DNA of 64,000 nt from CAVONV01 sp963697355 (GCA_963697355.1 CAVONV010000008.1:1-64000), one strand, 5' to 3'. Counted from the stretch's first letter, positions 18,544 to 28,716 are shown. A program made the numbers and translations. The notes: a model not told the origin generated them from the sequence alone.

Positions 18544-19164
18544 ATGAGAATTGCTCGTCAAGGCTTCACATATATCGGTATCTTGTTTCTCTGTGGCTTT
18601 TTCCTGGCCCTGTTCCCACCGACCAAGTGGGTATCCGTTCCTTTTTTCGCCCTTGCTCTTTTCGTGATCTACTTTTTCAGGGATCCGGAGAGAACGCCCC
18701 CGGACGATCCCAAACTGCTCGTGTCTCCGGCCGATGGCAAGGTCGTTTATGTAGGGCCGGCCAGAGACGGCACACCGGGCAAGACACAAATCAGTATCTT
18801 CTTGTCGATATTCAACGTCCACATCAACCGCTCACCCATGGCGGGAGAAATCACCAACGTTCGCTATACGCCGGGACGTTTCCTTCCCGCCTATGAGTCG
18901 GAGGCATCCGAGCGGAACGAGCAGAACGAGATGGCGCTGAGCGATGGCAGTTGGCATGTGACGGTTCGACAGATCGCCGGTGTCGTTGCTCGGCGGATTG
19001 TTTTCTTCAAGAAAAAGGGGGACTATCTCAAAAGGGGAGAGCGTTTCGGTTTGATACAGTTTGGCTCACGAGCCGACATCATTCTCCCGCAGGAAGGAAG
19101 ACTGCGTGTGTCGGAGGGAGATAGAGTCAAGGGTGGTGAGACCGTTTTAGTGGAGAGACCATGA
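18544..19164 (+). CDS. psd: Phosphatidylserine decarboxylase, short (archaetidylserine) type
   Basis: Makes phosphatidylethanolamine from phosphatidylserine at the inner membrane. 206 residues with two N-terminal membrane helices, then VSPADGKVVYVG, the SIFNVHINRSPMAGEI block and GLIQFGSRADI. The Gly-Ser there is where self-cleavage creates the pyruvoyl cofactor. ATG 18544 (MRIARQGFTY) is preferred over 18478, which lies before the terminator. Overlaps pssA by four bases (ATGA). Confidence 0.93.
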   Translation: MRIARQGFTYIGILFLCGFFLALFPPTKWVSVPFFALALFVIYFFRDPERTPPDDPKLLVSPADGKVVYVGPARDGTPGKTQISIFLSIFNVHINRSPMAGEITNVRYTPGRFLPAYESEASERNEQNEMALSDGSWHVTVRQIAGVVARRIVFFKKKGDYLKRGERFGLIQFGSRADIILPQEGRLRVSEGDRVKGGETVLVERP

Positions 19165-19934
19165 CGTCGAAACACAGAAGAGGCATCTATTTCCTTCCTA
19201 CTGCGTTCACGGTGGCTAACATTTTCTGCGGCTTCTACGCCATCATCGCCAGCATGCGGGCGGATACGGAATTGGCTGCGACGCTGATTGGTTTGGCCAT
19301 ACTCTTCGACTTACTGGATGGTCGCGTTGCCAGAATGGCGAATGCAACAAGCGAGTTCGGGCGTGAATTCGACTCGCTGGCGGACGTCATCTCCTTCGGT
19401 GTTGCGCCCGGAATCTTGTTGTACTCGTGGGGATTGCACCTGATGAATCGAGTCGGGTGGTTGACTTGTTTCCTTTTCGTCATTTGTGGTGCCATGCGTT
19501 TGGCCCGATTCAATATTCAACAAAAAGTTGTGGACAAACGTTTCTTCGTCGGATTACCGACACCGGCCGCTGCCGGCGTTCCAGCCGCGCTCGTGTTCAT
19601 GTTCCCCGAGCCCCTCGATTCACCCGCTCGGGCCGTACCGGCTCTCGTGTTGGTGGTGGTCTTGGCGTTTCTCATGGTGAGCACCTTCCGCTATTACAGT
19701 TTCAAAGATCTCGACTTACGTCGACGACAAAGCTACCTGACGGTTCTCATGTTGGCCTTGTTGTTCGTGGCCATCGGCTCACACCCACAAACCATGCTCT
19801 TGCTGATGGCCGCCGCCTATGTGCTGAGTGGTCCTCTGCTCAAGATCTATTCTCTAGTACGAAGGAGCCCTCGAAGCCCGAGCGCGCAGGACGAAGCCTT
19901 GTCACCATCAGCCCCCAAAGGGATGGACGGATGA
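19161..19934 (+). CDS. pssA: CDP-diacylglycerol-serine O-phosphatidyltransferase
   Basis: Condenses CDP-diacylglycerol with serine, feeding psd. 257 residues, multi-pass. The CDP-alcohol transferase motif reads DLLDGRVARMANATSEFGRE, then FDSLAD, with all conserved Asp present. Forms a psd-pssA operon with overlapping codons at both ends; the next gene begins ATGA at 19931. Confidence 0.95.
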   Translation: MTSKHRRGIYFLPTAFTVANIFCGFYAIIASMRADTELAATLIGLAILFDLLDGRVARMANATSEFGREFDSLADVISFGVAPGILLYSWGLHLMNRVGWLTCFLFVICGAMRLARFNIQQKVVDKRFFVGLPTPAAAGVPAALVFMFPEPLDSPARAVPALVLVVVLAFLMVSTFRYYSFKDLDLRRRQSYLTVLMLALLFVAIGSHPQTMLLLMAAAYVLSGPLLKIYSLVRRSPRSPSAQDEALSPSAPKGMDG

Positions 19935-20926
19935 GAGGACTCCGCATTGGCGTTGTCAAACCATTCAGCCCATTCAGTCGACGGATCAGAAAGCTCATAG
20001 AAGATCGGGGTTTCCCAGTCATCGAGTTGAAGCTCTTCGAGAATCGGGAAGAAGGCGGATCGACTCTCACCGAATTCCAGGAAGAGATCGTCGTAACCCA
20101 AGCGCTCGATGCCGAGAGTTTGCCGCACCTTGATTTGATCTTCCTCAGCGGCGACGAGCGCGAGAAGCTTGCAGAATATGCCCTTGCCGCTGCCGATGAA
20201 GGGGTCGTGACGGTTGTCTATGGCATTTCGGGCGTCGAGGCCCCCATCATCCTTCCCGGCGTCAACATCGAAACGCTTTCCGATGACACACGCCTGCTTC
20301 GAGCAGCCCGCGCCCCTTCTATTTTGCTGGGGTCCGTACTTGCCGCTTTGACACGTTCCCTCGAAATTCGAGAAGCGCGCGCCACCCTTGTTCTTCCGGC
20401 GTCGGACAAAGGCGACGAAGGCATCGCTGAGCTCCACAAACAAGTGGCGAGTATTCTGAATTTCCAGTCTCCGCCTACGGACGTTTTCAAGGAGCAACTG
20501 GCTTTCAATTTGCTCAACAATGACGGAGAGGGTTCGAGTGAAAACCCAGGTGAGATCATCGCGAGAGAGTCGTCGGAGATTGCCGGGCTGGAAGGTGGGT
20601 TATCGGTCATGTCTGTGCATGCGCCCATCTTCCATGGGTATGCTCTGACTCTTTGGATTCGATCGAGGGATGATGCCACGGCAGATCAAATCTCCAAGGC
20701 CATTCGAGCCTCCAGCGTTCTTCGACTCTCACGAAGTGGAACCAAGGCGCTTTCTCCCGTGAGTGTCGCGGAGTCAGACAAAATCCACGTTGGAGTGATC
20801 CGTCGAGACGAGTCGACAGCAGGTGGCTTCTGGCTTTGGGTCGTAGCTGATGAAATGGCCATTGACCCGGCCGCAAAAGTCATCCCATCGGTTGAGCAGC
20901 TGCTCGGAATCAACCCAAAGCACTGA
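19931..20926 (+). CDS. Aspartate-semialdehyde dehydrogenase-like protein lacking the catalytic Cys
   Basis: 331 residues with a Rossmann-type N-terminus and the ASADH-like C-terminal HAPIFHGYALTLWIRSRDD. The stretch that should hold the nucleophile (N-C-S/T in true ASADH) reads RAPSILLGSVLAAL without Cys. This resembles the Usg-type ASADH paralogues of unknown function. It overlaps pssA by four bases. Assignment to the superfamily is moderate; enzymatic ASADH activity is unlikely. Confidence 0.6.
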   Translation: MRGLRIGVVKPFSPFSRRIRKLIEDRGFPVIELKLFENREEGGSTLTEFQEEIVVTQALDAESLPHLDLIFLSGDEREKLAEYALAAADEGVVTVVYGISGVEAPIILPGVNIETLSDDTRLLRAARAPSILLGSVLAALTRSLEIREARATLVLPASDKGDEGIAELHKQVASILNFQSPPTDVFKEQLAFNLLNNDGEGSSENPGEIIARESSEIAGLEGGLSVMSVHAPIFHGYALTLWIRSRDDATADQISKAIRASSVLRLSRSGTKALSPVSVAESDKIHVGVIRRDESTAGGFWLWVVADEMAIDPAAKVIPSVEQLLGINPKH

Positions 20927-20957
20927 CGGGGAGGGAAATGGCCCGTTTGAGGACCTG

Positions 20958-21953
20958 ATGAACGACGACATCCGAAAAATGGAATCAGAGTTGAAGAGTT
21001 TGCCCGGCGTGGTGGAACTGGTCTTCTATGGGAAGGACGATGATCCCTTCTCTTCGCAGCTTGGAGAATATCTCCGGGCTTTAGCGGACGTATCGAGTGG
21101 AAAGCTTGCCGTTGTGGAGGGTACGCGCGAAACAACTCTGCCCGGGCGCCCCGCTTTTACTTTGAAAGGCCAAGATGGAAGAGACTTCCACTACCTGGCC
21201 CAGCCGGAGGCAAACGAAGTCGCGCCGTTTCTGAAAGCGCTCCAGTTCGCCGCTTCAGGAAATGCCCCTCTAGACAACGATGTGGAAGCATCCGTTGCTC
21301 GCATTTCATCAGCAGCGGAGATCTGGGTCTTCGTGTCGCCTTTTTGTACGAATTGCCCGAAGGTTGTGGAGACGGTTCTATCATTTGGAGCGAATAACTC
21401 CCTGTTGAACACAACCATCATCGACGTCCAGCGTTTTCCCAAGCTTGCCGAAGGCTTCAGTATCAAATCGGTGCCGGCAGTCGTCATCGATTTGGATCTC
21501 GTTCTCATCGGGCAAGTCTCCGCGGAGGGCTTGTCAAATCTCATCGAAAAAAGAGGGGAGGAGCTCTACGAAGTCGAGCTCATTCGGTCCTTGATGCATC
21601 GAAATCTCACCGCCGAGGCGGTCGATTGGGTCTCAAAGGGGAGGGGACAAAGTGCGCTCTTGACTCTCTTTCAGGAGCCGGAGCTCTCGACGCGAATGGG
21701 AGTGCTGGTCATCTTGGAAGGTGTTTTGGAAAAGAACTTCCAGTCGGTGAAAAACATGGTGCCGGCCCTCATCGAGTTGTTGTCCCACGAAGATGCTCGA
21801 ATTAGAGGAGATATCGCGGACTTCCTGGGAGGCGTGGGCGACTCCCGAGCCGTCCCAGCTTTGGAGAACCTGAGGAACGACCCAGACCCAGACGTTGCAG
21901 AAGCCGCGGAAGATGCTCTCGAGGAACTGCAGGATCCAAACGACGACGAGTAG
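20958..21953 (+). CDS. Thioredoxin-fold/HEAT-repeat fusion protein
   Basis: 331 residues. Two thioredoxin-like folds make up the first ~220 residues. The second carries a CxxC (Cys130, Cys133 in SPFCTNCPKVVE) and a cis-Pro-like SVPAVVI, as in glutaredoxin-like protein disulfide oxidoreductases and the AhpF N-terminus. The C-terminal ~60 residues form a HEAT-type helical repeat (ARIRGDIADFLGGVGDSRAVPALENL) with an acidic tail. No signal peptide, so probably a cytoplasmic redox protein with a protein-binding tail. It follows the ASADH-like gene by 31 bp. Confidence 0.7.
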   Translation: MNDDIRKMESELKSLPGVVELVFYGKDDDPFSSQLGEYLRALADVSSGKLAVVEGTRETTLPGRPAFTLKGQDGRDFHYLAQPEANEVAPFLKALQFAASGNAPLDNDVEASVARISSAAEIWVFVSPFCTNCPKVVETVLSFGANNSLLNTTIIDVQRFPKLAEGFSIKSVPAVVIDLDLVLIGQVSAEGLSNLIEKRGEELYEVELIRSLMHRNLTAEAVDWVSKGRGQSALLTLFQEPELSTRMGVLVILEGVLEKNFQSVKNMVPALIELLSHEDARIRGDIADFLGGVGDSRAVPALENLRNDPDPDVAEAAEDALEELQDPNDDE

Positions 21954-21954
21954 T

Positions 21955-24900
21955 TCAAGAGTCGTGTCTTCTTGCTCCTTCCTCCTTCCTCGTTTCGTTT
22001 ATTGCCACAGGTAACCTAAAAAACACCTTCGTGCCTTGTCCCGATTGACTTTCGAGAGCGATGGTTCCGCCGTGGTCTTCGACGACCTTTCGGGCAATCG
22101 CCAAGCCCAATCCGGTGCCGCCGGATCGTGTCGAAAAATAGGGCTCGAAGATATGCTCCTGCAGTTCCGGTTCGACGCCTTCTCCGGTATCGGAAACGGC
22201 GACTTCGACCCAGCTCGCACCACTATCGTCGATCGAAACGGACGGAAACCTCCACATGGCCCTGACCGTTGAGCGCATGAAGCGCGTTTTCGAGCAGGTT
22301 GACGAGAGTTCGCTGCATGAGACGCTTGTCGACCCAGAGCGAGGGGAGCGCTGGGGCAATCTGAACGTCGACCGTCACCCCTTCAGGCGGGGCTTGGATG
22401 TAAGGTGCCGCGGTCTCCGTGACGAGAACGGCCAAATCGGTAGGTTCCCTCTCGACAGGTGAGGGATTGGCAAAGGTCGAAAACTCCATCGATATTTGGC
22501 GTAGACTGCGTACCTGCTGAAGGATGGTTTCCGTGCAGTCCTTCAAGACTTTTTTGAAATCAACGCGTTTGTCGCCGAAGACGCGCAGCAAGTGCTCCGT
22601 CGAGAGTTGAATGGGTGTCAGCGGATTCTTCACTTCGTGGGCGACTTGTCGGGCCATTTCTGCCCATGCCTCCAGCTTCTTGGTGCGTTCGAGGTGCTGT
22701 CTTTGGCGTTTCAAATCATAGGTCATCTGATTGAAGCTCTTTGACAACACACCGATCTCATCTTCCGAGGAGGCTCGGACCTCGATCTCGAAATCTCCCT
22801 GGGCGACCCTACGTGTTGCATCCGTCAGCTTGTTGATGGGATCGGCGATCCGGCGGGCGAGCGAGTAAGCCAGCCCTGCGGCAACGAGGGAAAAGCAGAT
22901 GGCTGCGAGAAGTACAGTTTGATTCAGCGACGCGACTTGGCGTTCGATCTCTCGTTGGCGACTGGCCAACGGGATAGAGAGGATACCGGGTTCCCCCCAG
23001 CGTTCGAGTGCAATAGGAACGGAAACGACCAAGTAGCGAAACAGACCCACCGACTCGTTGTGGACGGAGTGGTCGTCTCCTTCCAGAACGATCTCTTTGA
23101 AGACATCCGGGACAGCTCTTGTAGGAAGAAGGCCGCTGGCAAAGAGCTCCCTTTTGCTGGTGGCGACCAGTTCTCCACGGCTGTAGAGATCCACATCGGA
23201 ATCGACGAGCATTCCGACATACTCCAAGAAACCATCATCGACGGCAGCGACACCTCGTTCCCTAGCATCCATCGTTTGGTAGAGGACGTAGTCACGAAGG
23301 AATCGTTCGACAACCCGCGCTCTGGATAGTCCCTCTCTCTATGTCAGCTTGGAGCTGTTGCACCACGATGCCTCGCGACAAGAGTGCCAGAAGCGTCGTG
23401 GGAACGAGTGCCAGCAAAATGAAAGCAACAAAGAGCTTGCCGTAAAAGCTCGTACCCACACGCATCCACAGCTCGCGTGGGGGAATGAGAAGAGAGCCGC
23501 ACAAGAGATCAATCAAGCAAAAGAACAACAACAAGCATCCTGCCGTCAATGATGCGAGGATGGCCCAAGCTATGAGCTCGGCGACGAATCCAAGTGCACT
23601 TTTGGCGGGATAGGTCAGAGCGAAGATGTAATCTGGGTCGGAAAAGAACAAAATCTGATGCCGTTGTCCCGCAAGAAAATCTTCGGCCCATACCAGATTG
23701 TCTCTAGCTTCTTGGGTGATTGGTGCATCGATCGGCAACGCGGTGTCGGAGGAGCGGAACACCGGGTTCCCATCGTAGTCATAAACAAACAAAGACAGCT
23801 CGGCGTGAGGCGAGGGTAGCGGCGTCTCTGTGCCGGGTGCTCTGAACAAAACGATATAAGGATTGCGGGCAGAGATAAAAGGTAGATTGCTCCAGTCGGC
23901 CACGAGACGGACACGGATATCCCGCTGGCTCCCATCTTTGCCGGTGAGGATGCGACGGGCGTTCAGAACATGCGGGCGATTGGATTCTCCCGGGTAAGGA
24001 TCTTGCCAAATGACCCATTCGCCTCGGTCCATCGATTCCACCAACTCCGGATCGGTGGGCAACAGCGGTTTCCATTCGATAGACGGGAAGTTCAGAGCAA
24101 ATCTGGACACGAGTTGATTCTGGTCGTTGAAGACCTCGATCGATGAGCTCAAAGCGGTGACGGAAAGATCGGATCCCGCCCAAATCTGGTAGGCCAAATC
24201 GACTTGCTCGGGAACACTGAGTCGGCCCTCGGTCTCCATGCTGTCGATGGCCACGAGCGCCTGCCGAAGTACGTAGTCTTGGGAACTGCCGTGATGGAGG
24301 ACGGTTGGCGTGACCGTTGACTCCATGAATTGGTGCGCTGTCCGGCCTTCGTAATATGACAATGCAGGGTAAAAGGCGAGGACCGGCACAAGGAGCAAGA
24401 GGTGGTAGGCCAGCAAGCGACGCTGCGGGCTCCCACCATCGGCCCTCGTCAAGGAAACGTAGCTTCCTTTCGCCGCAATCCAGTGGAAAGCCAACATCGG
24501 GATGAGAGAGGGAAGCAAGCTGCCGGCGAATGGTTCGGATGGGTAGACGAGATATCCGGCGCCGACAATGACTAGATCCAGCATCCAGATTTGGAGCATG
24601 GATCGTAGAGATACGGTCCTGGGGTTTCGGATATAGCGCTCCGCCAAATCGAAGACAAAAAGGCTGGCAATAGCAGCCGACAGGAACAAGAAGACGAGCC
24701 CTATTTGCACGGCAAGAAGGGGCAGATTCGGTGGTACGAGTCCCGGCAACGCGAGCGGGAGGGTGGAGTTGCCCCAAGTGTCATGAATGATCTGGTTGGT
24801 TAAGACGAGAATTGACAGGACGATTGTGCCGGCCAGCAAACGGGCGAATAGAGCTCGAACCGGACCACGTTCCCCCGTCCGTGAGGAATCGGTTGTCGAC

Positions 24901-26192
24901 AACCACGGTAGAGCAATGGTCGAAATGGACACCAAAACAACCAGGGTTGTTAGAAGGAAGTCCACGGGCGAACGGAGGAAATCGAAGAACAGGGTCGAGG
25001 CGTAGTGTGCCGGATTGTCAGCATCGCTACCCAAACCGAGAGGGACGTTTGAAATGAGGAGTACGTAGCGAAAAAACCAAATCGAGCCACCAAAGAGGAT
25101 CGCCCGTGAGAGGACGAGGCTCGTGATCCCGTCGGCCGAATCGTAGGCGCTTCTGAAGCTCAGGGCCAACGATACGACGACCGCCAAGGCTGCAAGCATG
25201 AGAATGGTGCCTGACAAGAGCGCCGTCGAACGCCGATGCTCGAGGAGTGCTGTCGATGGGTCCTCCGCAGCCAGTGACGAAACGCCCAGCACCTCTCCAG
25301 AAGGAGAACGAAGAGGGAAATGGAGCATGGGTGTGTCAACGGTTCCTCCCCAATATCGATCCTGGCTGCTGTCGAATAGGGGTGTCAGCTCCGGTGCTTC
25401 TTCACGAATATCGACGTAGTCAATGGTGATTCCCTTGTCTGCCCAAGCGGTCAGGACCTCGAAGTCCGTCAAGTAGCGGTTGTTGAGACTGCGATGAGCG
25501 GCCAGGGGGATTTCGATCGCAACGAGACCGAGTTCGTTGGCCAGGGGTTCGAGTGCAACGAGGTAGGTAAATACCCCTTTTTCGAGCACGAAGATGCGGC
25601 TGTCTAAACTGCCGGACTGCCGCTCAAAATACGGTCCCAGTTCGACCGTCTTACCGACCCAAGCCACGGGGAAGAGCCAATTGTCGTATAGAGTAGCCCC
25701 AGGGATTGCTTCCGGCAACGGTTGGGGCAGCGGGTGGGCTTGAAGGGTTCTAAAGGCCTCACCGAGAGCTGGTTGAGACTCAGGCGTCTCGACAGCAACG
25801 GTGAGGGACTTCTTCAAACTGAGTGTTCGAGCCGTATTGCGAGCTTGCCCACACAATTCGGTGAATCGGCTGGAAATGTCATCAGCGATATCCAATCCAA
25901 GTTGGCGTTGATACTTCCCCCATTCGTGACTCGTCGTGTGAACGACGGTCTCGTACCCACCTATTCGGCTGGCTATGGAGAGAAAGCTGGCAGCCATGAG
26001 GATGACAGGGATAGCCGATTTGGCCAGAGTGGAAACCCGGTAAAGGCTCATGGCCGCAACTAGACACAGGACGCCGATAGCAATCGAGGTCTCCATGGAT
26101 AGAAAAGTGAAACCAGAAGACACGTCGGCGAGAGTCATCGCGTATAGTAGGATCGCAAGCGGCAGGGAAGAACGGCGTAGGAAGCTTTTCAT
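21955..26192 (-). CDS. Very large NtrY-like membrane sensor histidine kinase, two frameshifts
   Basis: Reconstructed length about 1,410 residues. The N-terminal ~950 residues contain many transmembrane helices and two or three large extracytoplasmic stretches. These are followed by another helix, HAMP (RRIADPINKLTDATRRVAQGD), and HisKA with H-box HEVKNPLTPI. The ATPase domain has N-box LVNLLENALHAL, G1 VSDTGEGVEPE and G2 GGTGLGLAIARKVVEDHGG. The frame breaks near 23330, in a GAGAGAG run, and near 22240; pieces are 26192-23292, 23272-22223 and 22359-21955. NtrY homologues usually have one sensor domain and an NtrX partner. No response regulator lies next to it here. Confidence 0.8.
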
Positions 26193-26225
26193 GAATAAGC
26201 CCGCAGGCCGGAGACGTTTCTGCGT

Positions 26226-26753
26226 CTATCGGGACGAAGCTTTGATCTCAGAAATCCTCCAACCGCTCTTTTCTTTGACGAACAAGATGTGCAGATGCTC
26301 CGTGACGACGGTGTCTGAGCCCAAAGTGACATAAGTCCACTCTGAACGGAAGTCAGCACGGTTGTCCTCAGATATCGTGACGTCACGGTTCGAGTAGTCA
26401 AAAGAACGTGTTCTGAGATCTTGAAACATCTTGTCGAAGATGAATTGAAGCTGGCTCTTCGTGTAGTAGCCCGTTTCGCTTCTCCGAGACTTCAAGGAAA
26501 GATATACTTTCCCTTTGCCAACGGTTCGCGCCAGTTTCTTGGTGTCTCTTTCGAGAAAGGACGAGCGCACCTGTTCTATGCTGTCGTTCAAACCGTCATC
26601 TTTCCGTTCCTTGTTTAGGTTGTTCAGTCGCCGCAGAGTGAAGGCTTCTTGAGGCGGGTTGGCTGCGATAGCCCCACAAGGAACCGACAGGTAGATGATC
26701 GCGCCCCAGAACAAAATGAGCGCTCGAATCGGGTGCATTTTCGTTAGGTTCAT
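26226..26753 (-). CDS. Secreted small protein, NTF2-like fold suspected
   Basis: 175 residues from ATG 26753, with a signal peptide ending about AIAANP. The body (EQVRSSFLERDTKKLARTVG...FRSEWTYVTLGSDTVVTEHLHILFVKEKSGWRISEIKAS) has the pattern of an NTF2-like/DUF4783 ligand-binding domain. Family call is tentative. It precedes the large sensor kinase by 33 bp on the same strand, so it may feed that sensor or share its operon. Confidence 0.55.
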   Translation of the reverse strand: MNLTKMHPIRALILFWGAIIYLSVPCGAIAANPPQEAFTLRRLNNLNKERKDDGLNDSIEQVRSSFLERDTKKLARTVGKGKVYLSLKSRRSETGYYTKSQLQFIFDKMFQDLRTRSFDYSNRDVTISEDNRADFRSEWTYVTLGSDTVVTEHLHILFVKEKSGWRISEIKASSR

Positions 26754-26903
26754 CTTACCACAATACATTCTTCAACACGTTTTGAGCCTCAGTATCTATT
26801 CCTCTTTGCAAATGTCATACCAGCAGGATAACCCCGCGACACCTGCAATGCCCTAACTTTACTAACATTGGAGCCGGCCGCTCACGATACCGGACACCCT
26901 TTG

Positions 26904-26974
26904 AGGACAGCGCTGTCCTGCCGAATCCATTTTCCGAACGCCGTGGGGCCTGACCCCAGAGCGTTCGGAAAATG
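26904..26974. repeat. REP-like cruciform element (GGGGCCTGACCCC type) plus palindrome
   Basis: A perfect 14-bp inverted repeat (CATTTTCCGAACGC at 26928-26941, its complement at 26961-26974) encloses a second hairpin, TGGGG-CCTGA-CCCCA (26944-26958). Just upstream lies a perfect 16-bp palindrome AGGACAGCGCTGTCCT (26904-26919). All are in the 242-bp gap upstream of the secreted small protein, which otherwise contains no gene. Confidence 0.7.
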
Positions 26975-26995
26975 TGAAAACTGGGAATACGCGAG

Positions 26996-28234
26996 CTAGT
27001 GGGGCGGGGCACTGGGGTTTTCGGACTGCGTTTCCTTCTTGGGTGGTGGTCGGGGGGGGCCTTCCAGCTCCACTGGCGCGGTCTCGAGAACAGGCATTTC
27101 GGTGGTGAGCAACAAGATCCTTCCCATGTACAACGTCAGTGCGGCATATGGCGGAGAAAAGCTCGGGTGGGCTCGGATGCTGTCGGGTGCTTTGTACGGT
27201 TGGGTTGATCGACGCCCTCGCATGGGGTCGATTTCAACGACGTGTCCATCAAGGGTTGCGACCACGAGACGGACTCCTGCTCGAACCGGCCCCGATGCCG
27301 GACGCCCGGGCAGGTTGACTCTCCAGAGCTCGTGACCTTTTCCGCTCCGATAAGCGAACAAGGTATTGGCGTAGGAGATCACGTAGACTGTGTCCCCTTC
27401 GAGCAGTACCGGATTGACAATGGAACCTCCGGTCTCCCAGCGATAGTTCACCTTCCCGTTCTTTGCAGAAATGCAGTAGAACGTGCCGGCCGAATCACCA
27501 ACGTAAAGTTTTTCCGTTTTGGCGTCGAACACCGCTGGTGCTTTGAAAGCACCACGACCGCGGAACGTCCAGCGAATCTGACCGTTCTTCGTGTCGATGG
27601 CGGTCAACCTGGACTCGCTCCCGGAGACCACGAGAAGATCGCCTCCCTTCGCAAGGGAGCTGGCCTGCTCATTCGTGGGAGTCTTCCAGATGATCTGCTC
27701 TTTCTGCGAATCGTACCGAGTGATGACACCTTCAGGTGAAGCTAGAAAGAAGACGTTCTCGTCCGGCAGAGGTGGGATGTCGATAGGGCTCGGTAGATGG
27801 AGCTCCTGGAGAATCTCGCCGTTGGTCGAGCTGGCGAAAATCAGCGTTCCCTTGCGCAAAGAAAGAAGAAGTTTGTCGTTCATCGGGCGGGGCGGTAGTA
27901 GTTCCTCGTCGGGAAATCCGAGTTTCCAGAGGAACTCGCCTGTTTCGACAAGGTAGCCTTCGACGGCTCCGTCTTGGCTCGCCACGACGAGGCTGCTTTC
28001 GTGAAACAAGAGAGGCGCCAAGGGTGTCCCTGAAGTATCGATCTCGGAGACGGGCTTTAGGGGCAGAAGTCCAGGCGGAGGGGGTGGTGGCAGCGGCGGC
28101 GGTGTCTCGGTTTGTGCTGGTGTTGGAACTTCCTGTTCCGAACCTCGAGGCGGCTTGGGGGGTGGTTGTTCCTGTAGGGAAACGGATTCCAGAAAAACGG
28201 ACGCCAGAATGACAAGAACTGCTTTATTCAACAT
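26996..28234 (-). CDS. Exported PQQ-like beta-propeller protein (BamB-like)
   Basis: 412 residues from ATG 28234 (MLNKAVLVILASVF signal peptide). A Pro-rich linker of ~60 residues precedes six or so WD/PQQ-type blades, each with the pattern (G)...VYAIDxKTGxxxW, for example RLTAIDTKNGQIRWTFRG and TFYCISAKNGKVNYRWETGG. The C-terminal tail is again Pro-rich (PPRPPPKKE). No PQQ-enzyme residues are evident, so it is probably a structural or scaffold propeller in the envelope rather than a dehydrogenase. Confidence 0.75.
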   Translation of the reverse strand: MLNKAVLVILASVFLESVSLQEQPPPKPPRGSEQEVPTPAQTETPPPLPPPPPPGLLPLKPVSEIDTSGTPLAPLLFHESSLVVASQDGAVEGYLVETGEFLWKLGFPDEELLPPRPMNDKLLLSLRKGTLIFASSTNGEILQELHLPSPIDIPPLPDENVFFLASPEGVITRYDSQKEQIIWKTPTNEQASSLAKGGDLLVVSGSESRLTAIDTKNGQIRWTFRGRGAFKAPAVFDAKTEKLYVGDSAGTFYCISAKNGKVNYRWETGGSIVNPVLLEGDTVYVISYANTLFAYRSGKGHELWRVNLPGRPASGPVRAGVRLVVATLDGHVVEIDPMRGRRSTQPYKAPDSIRAHPSFSPPYAALTLYMGRILLLTTEMPVLETAPVELEGPPRPPPKKETQSENPSAPPH

Positions 28235-28280
28235 GGTAGCCGACGATGCCCAAATGGATCTCGCAACAGCGAAGGTTACA

Positions 28281-28346
28281 GGCTCTTTGCCGCATCGACA
28301 AATCCCATATCCCGACGTCGGAGAGCCAGGTGGCAAAAATGCGGCA
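28281..28346 (-). promoter_or_regulatory. Possible structured leader (pseudoknot-like) of the propeller gene
   Basis: Two complementary pairs interleave: GGCTCT (28281-28286) with AGAGCC (28322-28327), and TGCCGCAT (28288-28295) with ATGCGGCA (28339-28346). A CCGACGTCGG palindrome (28312-28321) adjoins. The block ends 47 bases before the propeller ATG. I recognise no known riboswitch class. Confidence 0.25.
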
Positions 28347-28490
28347 GACAGCAGGTTCCAGTCGGCATTCTCCGTTGTTAGCCAACGCAGGATGGCGTGA
28401 TTCGTGGTGCGCCGTTCCCAAAAACTCGCGAGGATTCAATCTCCTTTTGATACAACATGTTGGGAGTCATTTCCAGTAAGCAACTAGGTC

Positions 28491-28519
28491 TTGTGATTCT
28501 GAGTGGCCTCGCCTATAAT
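28491..28519 (+). promoter_or_regulatory. Sigma-70-type promoter for dnaE
   Basis: TTGTGA at 28491-28496, a 17-bp spacer and a perfect TATAAT at 28514-28519. It gives an untranslated leader of about 190 nt before the GTG at 28717. Confidence 0.55.
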
Positions 28520-28716
28520 GAGGCTCCTTCACAGTCGATGGGCTGGTTCTTACATTGGCAAGTTCTTTGTCGAGGATTTTTTTTGGGTGGCGGCATGGCG
28601 ACCGCTATTTGCAGTATCAAAGAGATGGCGATACGGAGGGCGTCGAGGCTTCTGCATTCGCAGGAGAGTGGTGACGTCTCCATTTCTTCTTCTTCCCCTA
28701 GCAACGGAGTACAGGC

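Larger units (their letters stand above)
28235..28716. other. Divergent intergenic region between the propeller gene and dnaE
   Basis: 482 bp without a convincing gene. It contains an interleaved pair of inverted repeats (28281-28346) close to the propeller gene and a good promoter for dnaE (28491-28519). Confidence 0.6.

Noticed and set aside
26996..28234. PQQ-dependent dehydrogenase
   Set aside because: Propeller blades are present but no cofactor- or calcium-binding residues or cytochrome motif; length is too short.
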